DNA from: CAVYXK01 sp963708245
GTDB lineage: Bacteria; Pseudomonadota; Alphaproteobacteria; Acetobacterales; Acetobacteraceae
Direction of reading: 5' to 3'
DNA: 64,000 nucleotides
Assembly: GCA_963708245.1 (NCBI GenBank)
Contig: OY970201.1
Location: 2,418,001 to 2,482,000 of the forward strand
Position 1 is the first letter of the stretch. Every line of letters starts with the position of its first letter. The notes under the pieces were generated by a model. The model did not search any database. It saw only the letters and a list, made by a program, of their open reading frames with translations, and was not told where the DNA came from. The translations under genes and the position numbers were made by a program. Positions 53,644-62,812 of the stretch are shown here, one piece after another.

Positions 53644-54780
53644 CTACTCGAGCGTCTCCAGCAGCCCGGCCATCAGCGCGGCCCGAGGCGCGAGATCGTG
53701 CCAGATGATGTGCTCATGGCGCACATGCGCACCGGCCCCGGGGCAGCCCAGGCCGTCCAGCGTCGGGATTCCCATCGCCGCAGTGAAATTGCCGTCCGAG
53801 CCGCCACCGCGATGCTGTTTCGGCAACTTGATGCCGATCTCGCTCGCCACCGCACGGGCCTTTTCGTACAGCACCGAGATGCCGGCCGTCTCGCCAAACG
53901 GCGGGCGGTTCATGCCGCCTTCCACCGTCACGCGGCAACCAGGAGTACGTGCGCATAAGTCGAGGATCGCGCGCTCCATCCGCTCTCCGTCCGCCGCCGA
54001 ATTGACGCGCAGGTCGATCCCGCAGCCGGCTTCGGGCGGGATCACGTTGGGCCGTGTCCCGCCCCAGACCGGTGCCGCGTTCAGCGTAATGCCGCGTTCC
54101 AGATCGACCATGCCGTGGATCGCCAGGATCTGCTGCGCCAGCTCCACCACCGCCGATGCGCCGTCTTGGAAATTCCCGCCGGCATGAGCACCGAGCCCTT
54201 CGACCCGCAGCACGAACCGTCCGACCCCCTTGCGGGCGGTGACGCAAGCGCCGCCCGCCCCGGCTGGCTCCGGAATCAGCACGGCTGCGGCCGACGCTGC
54301 CTCGCGCTCGATCAACTCGCGGCTGGTCGGACTGCCTACCTCCTCGTCCGGGGTCAGCAGCAGTACGATCGGCCGGCGCGTCCGCACCTGCTGGCGCAGA
54401 ATCGAACGCACCACGTGCAGAGCTAGGAAGCTGCCGGCCTTCATGTCGTAGATGCCGGGCCCGTGGGCCTTCTGCCCGTTCACCCGGTACGGCATCGCCT
54501 TCAACGTGCCGAGCGGCCAGACCGTGTCCAGGTGCCCGGCAAGCAGGATCGGCCTCGCCTCATCCGGTGCAGTCAAAGACGTCCGGGCGATCAGGTTGTC
54601 GCCGAAGCCGTCGCGACCGGGAATGCGGGTGAGGATCGCGCCGGCCTGCGCCAGCTCAGCCTCCGCGACGTCCATCAGCCGATTAACGGCCGAGGCGTCG
54701 GTCGTGGGCGTTTCCAGCTTCACCCAGCTAGCCAACTCGTTCAGCAGATCTTCAGAGCGGCCCACATCGGTCTGCGGCAT
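53644..54780 (-). CDS. M20 family metallopeptidase (glutamate carboxypeptidase-like)
   Basis: 378 residues from MPQTDVGRSEDLLNELASWV. Zinc ligands and catalytic residues: His83/Asp85 (LLAGHLDTVW), Asp112 (GIYDMKAG), Glu146-Glu147 (LTPDEEVGS), and the C-terminal His in HVRHEHIIWHD. There is an internal lid domain, as in carboxypeptidase G2. No signal peptide is seen, so it is cytoplasmic. It diverges from the NAD(P)HX enzyme; its stop is 4 bases before the membrane-protein start at 53639 on the same strand. Confidence 0.9.
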   Translation of the reverse strand: MPQTDVGRSEDLLNELASWVKLETPTTDASAVNRLMDVAEAELAQAGAILTRIPGRDGFGDNLIARTSLTAPDEARPILLAGHLDTVWPLGTLKAMPYRVNGQKAHGPGIYDMKAGSFLALHVVRSILRQQVRTRRPIVLLLTPDEEVGSPTSRELIEREAASAAAVLIPEPAGAGGACVTARKGVGRFVLRVEGLGAHAGGNFQDGASAVVELAQQILAIHGMVDLERGITLNAAPVWGGTRPNVIPPEAGCGIDLRVNSAADGERMERAILDLCARTPGCRVTVEGGMNRPPFGETAGISVLYEKARAVASEIGIKLPKQHRGGGSDGNFTAAMGIPTLDGLGCPGAGAHVRHEHIIWHDLAPRAALMAGLLETLE

Positions 54781-55099
54781 CGGTTCATCCCGTCCGGTGA
54801 TCGCACGGCCCGGGTCTTTGCCCGCAAAGCCACGCCTTGTCCACGCAGCGCACAAGCCGATGGAACGGGATCGCGCCCGACGACGCCGTCGCACCACATG
54901 ATCCGATGTGACGCGCACAGCGAAACGAGACGGCAACGAGAATAGACCCGCTCGCAGAAAGAACTGGACGGCGGCTGGCGGCCGTTCCCCGTCTAGTTGA
55001 GCGTCCTTTAGATATCCACCGTAGCATCTTTCGCGTGGGATGTACGTCTGCCAGACCCGATGGTCTTCCATCGCCCCCGCCCGCCGATACATTGCCGGC
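54781..55099. other. 319-base divergent intergenic region
   Basis: Separates the minus-strand M20 peptidase from the plus-strand NAD(P)HX repair gene, so it should carry both promoters. I saw no tRNA, no clear sigma-70 box and no convincing small ORF in it. A weak gcgacgacgccgtcgc-like palindrome lies near 54875-54895. Confidence 0.5.
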
Positions 55100-56533
55100 A
55101 TGGCTGATCTCCCCTTCCGGACCGACTGGCTGCGGCACCTGACCGGCCGACCCGAGCTCCTGAACCCTGCCGAGATGGCCCGTGCGGATGCGCTCTCGCC
55201 CAGCCTCGGCGTGCCCAGCCTGACGCTAATGGAGAATGCCGGGCGTGCCGTTGCCCGAGCCGTGCAGGCGCGCATCCGCCCGTGCCGCACCCTGGTGCTG
55301 TGCGGGCCGGGCAACAACGGCGGCGACGGGTATGTCGTCGCCCGCCTGCTGGCGCAGCAGGGTTGGCCGGTCGCTGTCGCAGCCCTCGCCCGCCCGCGGG
55401 AAGGCTCCGATGCCGCCGAGGCCGCGCACCGTTGGCGCGGGCCACAAGCCGCCTTCGCCCCTGAAACGACCACAAGCGCCCAGCTGGTGATCGACGCAGT
55501 GTTCGGCGCCGGGCTGGCTCGCGACGTCGATGGCGTCGCCGCCGACACGTTGCGATCTGCACGACGGGTCGTGGCAGTCGATGTGCCCAGTGGCATAGAC
55601 GGTGCTACCGGTGCGGTCCGCGGCTTCGCGCCCGCTGCGCAGCTCACTGTAACCTTCTTCCGTCTTAAGCCCGGACACTTGCTCCTGCCGGGCCGCGAGC
55701 GCTGCGGGGAGATCGTGCTGTCGGATATCAGCCTGCCGGACGCCGCACTCCGTCAGGTCCCGCCGACGACCTTCGCCAATCTGCCCGAGCTGTGGAGGAT
55801 TCCCCACCCCACCGCCTCGGGACACAAATACAGCCGCGGGCATGTGACCGTGCTCGGCGGTGCGGCGATGACCGGCGCCGCACGGCTTGCCGCCGACGCG
55901 GCCCGCCGCGCGGGCGCCGGTATGGTCACCATCGCCGCGACGCATGGCGGCGCCGAGGTCTACCGAACCGGATCGCCCGGCGTCATCGTGACCGACACGC
56001 CGCTCGCCGAGCTTCTCACGGACGAACGCCGCGTCGTCTGGGTATGCGGCCCCGGGCTTGGCCCCGACGCGGCGGCACAAGCCCTGCCCGCGCTATTGGC
56101 CGCGCACCGGCAGGTCGTGGCGGACGCCGACACCTTCACTGCATTCGCTGGTCAGCCAGATGCGCTGACCGGTACCGCCGTGCTGACGCCGCATGCCGGA
56201 GAGTTCACCCGCGTGTTCGGGCCGCCGGGCGCCGACCGGCTAGGCGCTGCCCGCGCGGCCGCTCAGCGCGCCAACAGCGTCGTGCTGCTGAAAGGCAGTG
56301 ACACGATCATTGCGTCCCCCGACGGACGAGCGGCGATCAACGCCAACGCGCCTCCATGGCTCGCCACTGCCGGCGCCGGCGACGTGCTTGCCGGCATCAT
56401 CGGCGGACTGCTCGGCCAGGGGATGCCGGCCTGGGAGGCAACCTGCGCCGGCGCCTGGCTGCACGGCGCCGCCGCCGAGCGCGCCGGGCCCGGCATGATT
56501 GCCGAGGATCTGCTCGCCGCACTGCGGCACTGA
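55100..56533 (+). CDS. nnr: Bifunctional NAD(P)HX epimerase/dehydratase
   Basis: 477 residues. The N-terminal NnrE epimerase half shows LMENAGRAVARAV, CGPGNNGGDGYVVARLL and VAVDVPSGIDGATG. The C-terminal NnrD dehydratase half (from about residue 215) shows HKYSRGHVTVLGG, LTPHAGEFTRVFG and the ATP/ADP-binding GAGDVLAGIIGGLLGQG. It repairs damaged hydrated NAD(P)H. I start at ATG 55100 (MADLPFRTDW). An unrelated upstream M at 55040 is in frame but unlikely. Confidence 0.94.
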   Translation: MADLPFRTDWLRHLTGRPELLNPAEMARADALSPSLGVPSLTLMENAGRAVARAVQARIRPCRTLVLCGPGNNGGDGYVVARLLAQQGWPVAVAALARPREGSDAAEAAHRWRGPQAAFAPETTTSAQLVIDAVFGAGLARDVDGVAADTLRSARRVVAVDVPSGIDGATGAVRGFAPAAQLTVTFFRLKPGHLLLPGRERCGEIVLSDISLPDAALRQVPPTTFANLPELWRIPHPTASGHKYSRGHVTVLGGAAMTGAARLAADAARRAGAGMVTIAATHGGAEVYRTGSPGVIVTDTPLAELLTDERRVVWVCGPGLGPDAAAQALPALLAAHRQVVADADTFTAFAGQPDALTGTAVLTPHAGEFTRVFGPPGADRLGAARAAAQRANSVVLLKGSDTIIASPDGRAAINANAPPWLATAGAGDVLAGIIGGLLGQGMPAWEATCAGAWLHGAAAERAGPGMIAEDLLAALRH

Positions 56534-56620
56534 GCACAGCGCGATGCCGCACTGCACGCTCGCCACGAGCGCGCGCAGCAGCAGTGTGTCTATACTGCAC
56601 CGTCCGCCCAGGAGCCCCGA

Positions 56621-58045
56621 ATGAGCGAAGCCGCCGCCCCACCGGGACTATTCGACCGTGCAATCCGTCGTCTCACCGCCGTCTGGCGCGACATGGCCGC
56701 GAGCGTCAGCGAGGAGGACGACAGCATCGAGGCGCAGATGCGTGCCTGCCTCCGCTCCCGCGGCGGCGAGGTCAGCGCGCGGAACCGGGCCGCCCGACTG
56801 GCACAGACGTATCTCGGTCTCGATACGGACGGACAGAAGGATTTCCTGCGCACGCTGGCAACGTTCGATTCCGATCCGGAAGCAGTCGCGACCGCCTATG
56901 CGGCCGTGCAGCAAGCGCAAGACCCCGCCGAGCGCGCCGTCGCCCAGGCCAATCTGCGACGTGCCCTGGAACCGCCTCGGCTCAAGCTCCTGACCCGCTT
57001 CACGACCATCCCCGACGGGCGGAAATTCCTGGTCGATCTGCGCGCCTTCCTGCTGGATCACCGGAACGAGGATCACCTGCTCGCAGCTTTGGAATCCGAC
57101 CTCCGCGGCCTGCTGGCAGCCTGGTTCGATATTGGTTTCCTCGAGCTGCAGCGCATCGATTGGCACAGTTCGGCGGCGCTACTGGAAAAGCTCGTGGGTT
57201 ACGAGGCGGTGCACGAGATCCGCTCCTGGCGTGACCTCAAGAACCGGCTCGATTCCGATCGGCGCTGTTATGCGTTCTTTCATCCCCGCATGCCGACCGA
57301 GCCGCTGATCTTCGTCGAGGTAGCGCTGGTGAACGGGCTGGCCGGCAGTGTGCAGCGCCTGCTCGACGAGAAGGCGCCAGTGCTCGATGCGCGCTCGGCC
57401 GACACCGCGATCTTCTATTCGATCAGCAACTGCCAGCGCGGGTTGGCGGGGATCAGCTTCGGCAATTTCCTGATCAAGCGGGTGGCGGAGGAACTGGCGA
57501 GCGAGTTCCGCAATCTGAAAACATTCGCGACGCTGTCGCCCATTCCGGGATTTCGGCGCTGGCTCGATCCCAAACTGGCGGCGGCCGAACCCGGCCTCAC
57601 AGCTGAAGACGAAGCCGCGGCGCTGCGCGCGGCAACAGGCGCCGAGGGCGCGACGGCTCTGGCCGAACTCCTCGCCCGCCGTTCCTGGTGGCGAGACCAG
57701 ACACTGGTGCGCGCCGCCGAGCCCGCACTGGTCCGGCTTTGTGCGCGCTATCTTCTGTTGGAAGCGAACGGCAAACGCGCGCGCGATCCTGTGGCGCATT
57801 TCCACCTCTCCAACGGCGCCCGTATCGAACGGATCAACATGTGCGCCGATGCCTCGGAGAAGGGCGCACGAGAGAGCGCAACGCTGATGGTCAATTACCT
57901 GTACGATCTGGCGAAAATCGAGGATTGGCACGAGGATTATGCCGGCGACGGCAAGCGCAACGCTTCGAGCGCGGTGCGCCGGCTTGTCGGTGGCCGCCAA
58001 TGGTCCGTCGTCAGCAGTCTTCAGCCCGCGGAGCGACGAGGATGA
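56621..58045 (+). CDS. Malonyl-CoA decarboxylase
   Basis: 474 residues. Converts malonyl-CoA to acetyl-CoA and CO2. The MCD catalytic domain has the Ser region FYSISNCQRGLAGISFGNF (Ser267/269) and the catalytic His region HFHLSNGARIERIN (His393/395), after an N-terminal helical domain. The stop TGA overlaps the ATG of the following ThDP enzyme (58042-58045). A typical malonate locus would have matB or transporters, but none is here. It is probably cytoplasmic. Confidence 0.94.
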   Translation: MSEAAAPPGLFDRAIRRLTAVWRDMAASVSEEDDSIEAQMRACLRSRGGEVSARNRAARLAQTYLGLDTDGQKDFLRTLATFDSDPEAVATAYAAVQQAQDPAERAVAQANLRRALEPPRLKLLTRFTTIPDGRKFLVDLRAFLLDHRNEDHLLAALESDLRGLLAAWFDIGFLELQRIDWHSSAALLEKLVGYEAVHEIRSWRDLKNRLDSDRRCYAFFHPRMPTEPLIFVEVALVNGLAGSVQRLLDEKAPVLDARSADTAIFYSISNCQRGLAGISFGNFLIKRVAEELASEFRNLKTFATLSPIPGFRRWLDPKLAAAEPGLTAEDEAAALRAATGAEGATALAELLARRSWWRDQTLVRAAEPALVRLCARYLLLEANGKRARDPVAHFHLSNGARIERINMCADASEKGARESATLMVNYLYDLAKIEDWHEDYAGDGKRNASSAVRRLVGGRQWSVVSSLQPAERRG

Positions 58046-60432
58046 ACGTCGATATCGCCAGCCCGCCGCCGCGGGCTGCAGCGCCGGATGCGCGGCGGCT
58101 CGATATCCTCCACCAGCTTGAGCGCAAGCTGCTTTGGTTGTCCGCCTGGATGGTGCATCACGCGAACCATATCCGGCCCAACCGCGACGGGCTGAAAGTG
58201 GGCGGGCACCAGGCGTCTTGCGCCTCGGTGATCTCGATCATGGCGGCGCTCTATTTCGAGATCGCCCGGCCACAGGATCGGATCGCGGTGAAGCCGCATG
58301 CCGGGCCGGTGTTCCACGCCATCAACTACCTGTTCGGCCGGCAGAGCATCGAGAAGATGGAAGGGCTGCGCGCGCTCGGCGGCGCTCAGTCGTATCCATC
58401 GCGCGTCAAGGACGGAGCGGAGGTCGATTTCTCTACAGGCTCGGTCGGACTTGGCGTGGCGATGACCACGTTCTCGGCGCTGATCCAGGATTATGTGCGG
58501 CTGCACGGGCTGGGGCGCACCGACTTGCCCGCGGGGCGGCACATCGCCATCGCCGGCGACGCCGAGCTCGACGAGGGCAACATTTACGAGGCGCTGCTAG
58601 AGGGCTGGAAGCACGACGTCCGCGATGTCTGGTGGATCGTCGATTACAACCGCCAGAGTCTCGATTCCGTGCTCCCCGACCGGCTGTTCGGCCGCATCGA
58701 GGGGCTGTTCCGCGACATGGGCTGGAACGTCGTTACTCTGAAATACGGCCGTAAGCTGCAAGCCGCTTTTGCCCGCCCGGGCGGAGACGCGCTGCGCCGC
58801 TGGATCGATGATTGCCCGAACAGCCTCTATTCGGCGCTGACGTTTCAGGGCGGTGCGGCGTGGCGCCAGGCCGTTCTTGCCGATCTCGGACGCTCCCGCG
58901 CCGTGCGCGCCATTATCGATTCCCTGTCGGACGGTGAGCTGGCGGTGCTGATGACCAATCTCGGCGGCCACGACATCGAGACCATCATCGAGGCGCTGCG
59001 TGCCGCCGAGGCCGAAGGCGACCATCCGACCTGCTTCATTGCGTACACGATTAAGGGCATGGGCCTGCCCTTCGCCGGCCATAAGGATAATCACGCCGGC
59101 ATGATGACAAAGGAGCAGATGGAGGTGTTCCGCGCGGCGATGTCGATCCGCCCGGGCCACGAGTGGGATCGGTTCGAGGGGCTCGACTTGCCGGACGCCG
59201 AGCTCGCGGCATTTCTCGATGCCTGTCCTTTCGCGACGAAATTGACCCCGCAGGGACGCGCGCTGACCGCCCCGACAATTGCGGTCCCCGCAGAACTGCC
59301 GATGCCCAAGCTTACCGGGCGGAAGCTCTCCACTCAGGCCGGGTTCGGCGACATGCTGGCCGAGATCGGCCGCGGCCAGGGGCCGCTCAAGGAACTGGCC
59401 GAACATATCGTCACCACCAGCCCCGACGTGACCGTTTCGACCAACCTCGGCCCCTGGGTGAACCGGCGCGGCATCTTCGATCGTCACACCCGCAACGATG
59501 TGTTCCGCGACGCCAAGCTGGCTTCGGCGCAGCGATGGGGCATGAGCCCCCACGGCCAGCATATCGAGCTCGGAATCGCAGAGCAGAACCTGTTTCTGCT
59601 TCTGGGCGCGGCGGGTTTGACCCATGCGTTGACCGGCGCGCGACTGCTGCCGGTCGGCACGGTGTACGATCCGTTCGTCAATCGCGGCCTGGATGCACTG
59701 ATCTACGCCTGTTACCAGGATGCGCGCTTCGTGTTGGTCTCCACCCCATCCGGCCTGACGCTGGCGCCGGAAGGCGGGCAGCACCAGTCGGTCAACACTC
59801 CGCTGATCGGCATGGCCGCCGACCGCTTGGCGAGCTTCGAGCCGGCGCATGTCGATGAGCTGGCGATCCTACTGCGCCACGCCTTTGCGCATATCCAGCA
59901 ACCGGACGGGTCGGCGGTATGGCTGCGTCTCTCGACCCGCCAACTCGAGCAGCCGGGGCGGCAGCTAGAGCCCGCTTCGGTCATTGCCGGCGCGCATTGG
60001 GTTGTCGAGCCGGCGCCGGGAGCCCGCATTGCCATCGGCTATCAGGGGCCCGTCGCGCCCGAAGCGGAAGCAGCGTTCGCCGAGCTGCGTGCGGAAGAAC
60101 CGAGCGCGGGGCTGCTGGCGATGACCAGCCCCGACCGCCTGCACGCCGGCTGGCTCGCCGCCGCGCAATCGCGGCGCTCGGGCTTGCGTGATGTGCGCTC
60201 GCACATTGAGCGAATCCTGGCGCCGCTCGCGCCAGACGCGACACTGGTCACGGTGCTCGACGGCCATCCCGCGACGCATGCCTGGCTGGGCGCCGTGCGG
60301 GGCCAGCGCGTGATCCCGCTCGGTCCTGATCATTTCGGCCAGAGCGGCGACATTCCCAGTCTGTATCGCGAATATGGAATTGATACCGAAGCGATCTTGG
60401 ACGCCTGCGCGCAGGCGCTGCTGGCCGGCTGA
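58042..60432 (+). CDS. AceE-like homodimeric 2-oxoacid dehydrogenase E1 / transketolase-like ThDP enzyme
   Basis: 796 residues, against about 890 for canonical AceE. The ThDP motif is GDAELDEGNIYEAL (Gly172-Asp173), followed by an Asn-containing VDYNRQSLD. Transketolase pyrimidine and C-terminal domains follow (HIELGIAEQNLFLLLGAAGL; LVSTPSGLTLAPEGGQHQS). E1 proteins normally need E2 and E3 partners, absent here. Homologues such as MdeB act on 2-ketobutyrate. The translational coupling to malonyl-CoA decarboxylase suggests a joint pathway, unproven. Confidence 0.85.
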   Translation: MNVDIASPPPRAAAPDARRLDILHQLERKLLWLSAWMVHHANHIRPNRDGLKVGGHQASCASVISIMAALYFEIARPQDRIAVKPHAGPVFHAINYLFGRQSIEKMEGLRALGGAQSYPSRVKDGAEVDFSTGSVGLGVAMTTFSALIQDYVRLHGLGRTDLPAGRHIAIAGDAELDEGNIYEALLEGWKHDVRDVWWIVDYNRQSLDSVLPDRLFGRIEGLFRDMGWNVVTLKYGRKLQAAFARPGGDALRRWIDDCPNSLYSALTFQGGAAWRQAVLADLGRSRAVRAIIDSLSDGELAVLMTNLGGHDIETIIEALRAAEAEGDHPTCFIAYTIKGMGLPFAGHKDNHAGMMTKEQMEVFRAAMSIRPGHEWDRFEGLDLPDAELAAFLDACPFATKLTPQGRALTAPTIAVPAELPMPKLTGRKLSTQAGFGDMLAEIGRGQGPLKELAEHIVTTSPDVTVSTNLGPWVNRRGIFDRHTRNDVFRDAKLASAQRWGMSPHGQHIELGIAEQNLFLLLGAAGLTHALTGARLLPVGTVYDPFVNRGLDALIYACYQDARFVLVSTPSGLTLAPEGGQHQSVNTPLIGMAADRLASFEPAHVDELAILLRHAFAHIQQPDGSAVWLRLSTRQLEQPGRQLEPASVIAGAHWVVEPAPGARIAIGYQGPVAPEAEAAFAELRAEEPSAGLLAMTSPDRLHAGWLAAAQSRRSGLRDVRSHIERILAPLAPDATLVTVLDGHPATHAWLGAVRGQRVIPLGPDHFGQSGDIPSLYREYGIDTEAILDACAQALLAG

Positions 60433-60452
60433 GCCGACGACAAACAATCGCT

Positions 60453-60483
60453 CTCAATCTCCTGATTGATTTCGGAGATTGAG
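60453..60483. terminator. Stem-loop after the ThDP gene
   Basis: ctcaatctcc (60453-60462) pairs perfectly with ggagattgag (60474-60483) around an 11-base loop. No T-tract now follows, because the insertion sequence begins 3 bases later; the original terminator tail may have been displaced by that insertion. Confidence 0.55.
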
Positions 60484-60486
60484 TAG

Positions 60487-62033
60487 TCCTACTGAGTCGC
60501 AAACCGGACGGGCTGACGGCCTGATTTAGCCCTTGCTGCGACGCGGTCGCGCTATGGTACGGGTGAAGATTCGAACCGCTCGGGGAGGGCGGCATGGATC
60601 TTCGCGATCGGTCTGGCACGGAAGCCCGGTTCAGAGCCTACGCGGCGGATTTGGCCTCGGTGCTCGGCCATGCCGACCGGGTCGCACCGTTTCAAGACTA
60701 CTGCATCGGCTTGATCTCGACCGAGGGCCGCAAGAGCGTCGAACCGCTGGCGGCGGTGACCGCACCAGAGCGGACCGCGGCCCAGCACCAGTCGCTGCTG
60801 CATCTGGTGGCGCAAGCCCCATGGTCGGACCAGGCGATGCTGACCCGGGTGCGCGAGTTGGTGCTGCCATCCATCACCGGCGATGAGCCGATCCAGGCCT
60901 GGATCATCGACGACACGGCGTTCCCCAAGAAGGGCCACCACTCGGTCGGCGTGGCGCGGCAATACTGCGGGCAGCTTGGCAAGCAGGAGAACTGCCAGGT
61001 GGCGGTGAGCCTCTCGGTGGCCACCCACCAGGCCAGCCTGCCGGTCGCCTATCGATTGTATCTGCCGCAGGACTGGGCTGACGACCCGGTGCGGCGGATC
61101 ACCGCGGGCGTGCCGGCGGAGGTTACGTTCCAGACCAAGCCGGAGATCGCGCTGCGGCAAATGCGCCAAGCCCACGCTGATGGCCTGCCGGCGGCAGTGG
61201 CGCTGATGGACCCAGCCTATGGCAACAACGCTACGCTGCGTGGCGGGATCAGCGAACTCGGACAGCCCTACGTGGCCGGCATCCTACCCACCACAGCAGT
61301 CTGGCGGCCGGGCGAGGCAGCAGTGCCAGCCCCGGCATGGTCGGGCCGCGGCCGGCCGCCCAAACGGCCGCGCCGTGATGATGCGCATCAGCCGGTCTCG
61401 GCCAAGCAGCTGGCGATCGAGCTGGCCGCCGACGCCTGGCAGCCGATCACCTGGCGAGAGGGCAGCAACACGGCACTGAGCTCACGCTTTGCCCGCCTGC
61501 GGGTGCGTCCGGCACACGATGATACCAAACGCAACGAACCTGCGGCGGAAGAGTGGCTGCTGATCGAGTGGCCAGAGGGCGCGAGCGAACCGGACCATTA
61601 CTGGCTTTCCACGCTGCCGTCGGACATCACGTTCGAGCGGATGGTGGATCTCACCAAGCTGCGCTGGCGGATCGAACGCGACTATCTGGATCTGAAGCAG
61701 GAGGTCGGGCTCGGCCATTACGAAGGCCGCGGCTGGCGGGGCTTTCACCATCACGCAAGCCTATGCATTGCGGCCTACGGATTCCTGGTCTCCGAGAAGG
61801 CGACGATTCCCCCCTCAGGACTTGCCCGCGCCTGGCGCGGCCAGCGACCTGCCGTTCCCGCAGGTTACCGACCCAGAGGAGCTGCCGCTGCGTTCGCAGC
61901 GTCATGTGCCGAACTCGATTGCGACGCTGCGCATCCGTCTCGCACGTACCTTCGTCCATGCACTGCCGCGATGTCCCTGCTGCGGGCATAGGCGCCAGCC
62001 CTTAAGCGCGGCATGATGAGTGACGCAGTAGGA
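60487..62033 (+). mobile_element. IS701-type insertion sequence with 4-bp target duplication GTAG
   Basis: About 1547 bases. The left end tcctactgagtcgc (60487-60500) and the right end, read as the reverse complement of 62020-62033 (tcctactgcgtcac), match in 12 of 14 positions. The direct repeat gtag flanks both sides (60483-60486 and 62034-62037). Together these fix the element's limits. It encodes one DDE transposase. It landed at the edge of the terminator stem downstream of the ThDP gene. Confidence 0.82.
60594..61991 (+). CDS. IS701-like transposase (DDE), possible C-terminal frameshift
   Basis: 465 residues. Catalytic residues lie in AWIIDDTAFPKKG (first Asp, 106/107), VALMDPAYGNN (Asp206) and DLKQEVGLGHYEGRGWRG (Glu370). 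After about SEKATIPPSG the current frame becomes Arg/Ala-rich, whereas the next frame encodes RHVPNSIATLRIRLARTFVH and RCPCCGH up to 62016, which looks more protein-like. A small indel near 61805-61870 may therefore separate the true C-terminus. Whether it is still active is uncertain. Confidence 0.82.
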   Translation: MDLRDRSGTEARFRAYAADLASVLGHADRVAPFQDYCIGLISTEGRKSVEPLAAVTAPERTAAQHQSLLHLVAQAPWSDQAMLTRVRELVLPSITGDEPIQAWIIDDTAFPKKGHHSVGVARQYCGQLGKQENCQVAVSLSVATHQASLPVAYRLYLPQDWADDPVRRITAGVPAEVTFQTKPEIALRQMRQAHADGLPAAVALMDPAYGNNATLRGGISELGQPYVAGILPTTAVWRPGEAAVPAPAWSGRGRPPKRPRRDDAHQPVSAKQLAIELAADAWQPITWREGSNTALSSRFARLRVRPAHDDTKRNEPAAEEWLLIEWPEGASEPDHYWLSTLPSDITFERMVDLTKLRWRIERDYLDLKQEVGLGHYEGRGWRGFHHHASLCIAAYGFLVSEKATIPPSGLARAWRGQRPAVPAGYRPRGAAAAFAASCAELDCDAAHPSRTYLRPCTAAMSLLRA

Positions 62034-62048
62034 GTAGGTGCCCGGAAT

Positions 62049-62074
62049 AGAACCGATTCCGGCCGGCTGACGTT
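62049..62074 (+). promoter_or_regulatory. Possible EcfG-type general stress promoter
   Basis: agaac (62049-62053), 17 bases, then cgtt (62071-62074). This is one mismatch from the GGAAC-N16/17-CGTT consensus of the alphaproteobacterial stress sigma factor EcfG. It ends 63 bases before the small secreted gene at 62138. Short motifs occur by chance, so this is weak. Confidence 0.3.
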
Positions 62075-62137
62075 GCTAGGTGTCACGTCGGCGGCGCCTC
62101 AATGCAATTGCGCCGACAGCCAGGAAGGAGAACGAGG

Positions 62138-62470
62138 ATGAGAACCCTCTTGTTGACTACTGCGGCTCTGTTCGCGATTTCGTGTGGGTCGGCGCTCGCC
62201 GCTGCCGGCGGCGGCAGTGCAGGTGCGGGTGATGCAGGAGCTGGGGGTGCTGGTGGAAGCGCTGGCGGAAGCTCCGGAAACAGCGGCAGCAACGGTGGCG
62301 GCAATGGCCACACGGCACCAGCCGTTCAGTCAACCATGCCGAACGCTATTACACCGAGCTACGGAGTAACGACGAACACACCAACATCATCCGGATCCTT
62401 GAACAACGGCACCAGCCAGACCGCCGTAGGTCGGAACCCGGCATCCGGGGCATCGTCGTCTTCACCGTAA
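62138..62470 (+). CDS. Small Gly/Ser-rich secreted protein, copy 1
   Basis: 110 residues. Start MRTLLLTTAALFAISCGSAL with a strong aaggag ribosome site; signal peptide cleavage near ALAAA. The mature part is a Gly/Ser/Ala-rich stretch (GGSAGAGDAGAGGAGGSAGG) then TSSGSLNNGTSQTAVGRNPA and SSSSP. No known domain. Its terminator (62493-62521) is nearly identical to that of the second copy, so the two are duplicated units. Located just after the IS element. Confidence 0.7.
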   Translation: MRTLLLTTAALFAISCGSALAAAGGGSAGAGDAGAGGAGGSAGGSSGNSGSNGGGNGHTAPAVQSTMPNAITPSYGVTTNTPTSSGSLNNGTSQTAVGRNPASGASSSSP

Positions 62471-62492
62471 CCATCTGATACTCTTGTGAAAG

Positions 62493-62528
62493 AAGGCCCG
62501 GCGCCGTTTGCACCGGGCCTTTGCTTGT
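62493..62528 (+). terminator. Rho-independent terminator of the first small secreted gene
   Basis: aaggcccgg (62493-62501) pairs with ccgggcctt (62513-62521), then tgcttgtct. The stem is almost the same as in the following copy. Confidence 0.75.
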
Positions 62529-62662
62529 CTGGTGTCAGGAAATCGCCAGTCGCTGACTACGAAATGTAAATGCGCCCGCCACCCGGCCGCAGATGGCTGA
62601 CGTCGGTTCCGTGTCATGTCGGTGCCCACGATCATGCCGACAACCACGACGAAGAAGCCATA

Positions 62663-62794
62663 ATGAGAAGTTTGTCGCTGTCCACTGCGGCTATGTTCGC
62701 GATTTCGTGCGGGGCGGCGCTTGCCGCCAGAGCGACACAGATGCAAGTGCCGGCGGCACGAGCGCCGGCTCATCCGGGAGTTCGCAATAGATAG
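62663..62794 (+). CDS. Small secreted protein, copy 2, frameshifted near signal-peptide end
   Basis: The ATG at 62663 gives MRSLSLSTAAMFAISCGAAL, clearly paralogous to copy 1, then RATQMQVPAARAPAHPGVRN (43 residues). In another frame the same DNA encodes QSDTDASAGGTSAGSSGSSQ, the Gly/Ser-rich tail expected from copy 1. A one-base deletion near 62729-62735 would explain this, so the intended product is about 42 residues. It is either a sequencing error or a decaying duplicate. Confidence 0.55.
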   Translation: MRSLSLSTAAMFAISCGAALAARATQMQVPAARAPAHPGVRNR

Positions 62795-62812
62795 CTGTCG
62801 TTTGCGTGAAGG

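Noticed and set aside
62663..62794. Copy 2 small protein as an antimicrobial or toxin peptide
   Set aside because: The signal peptide and frame analysis fit a frameshifted paralogue of copy 1; no immunity or export genes nearby.
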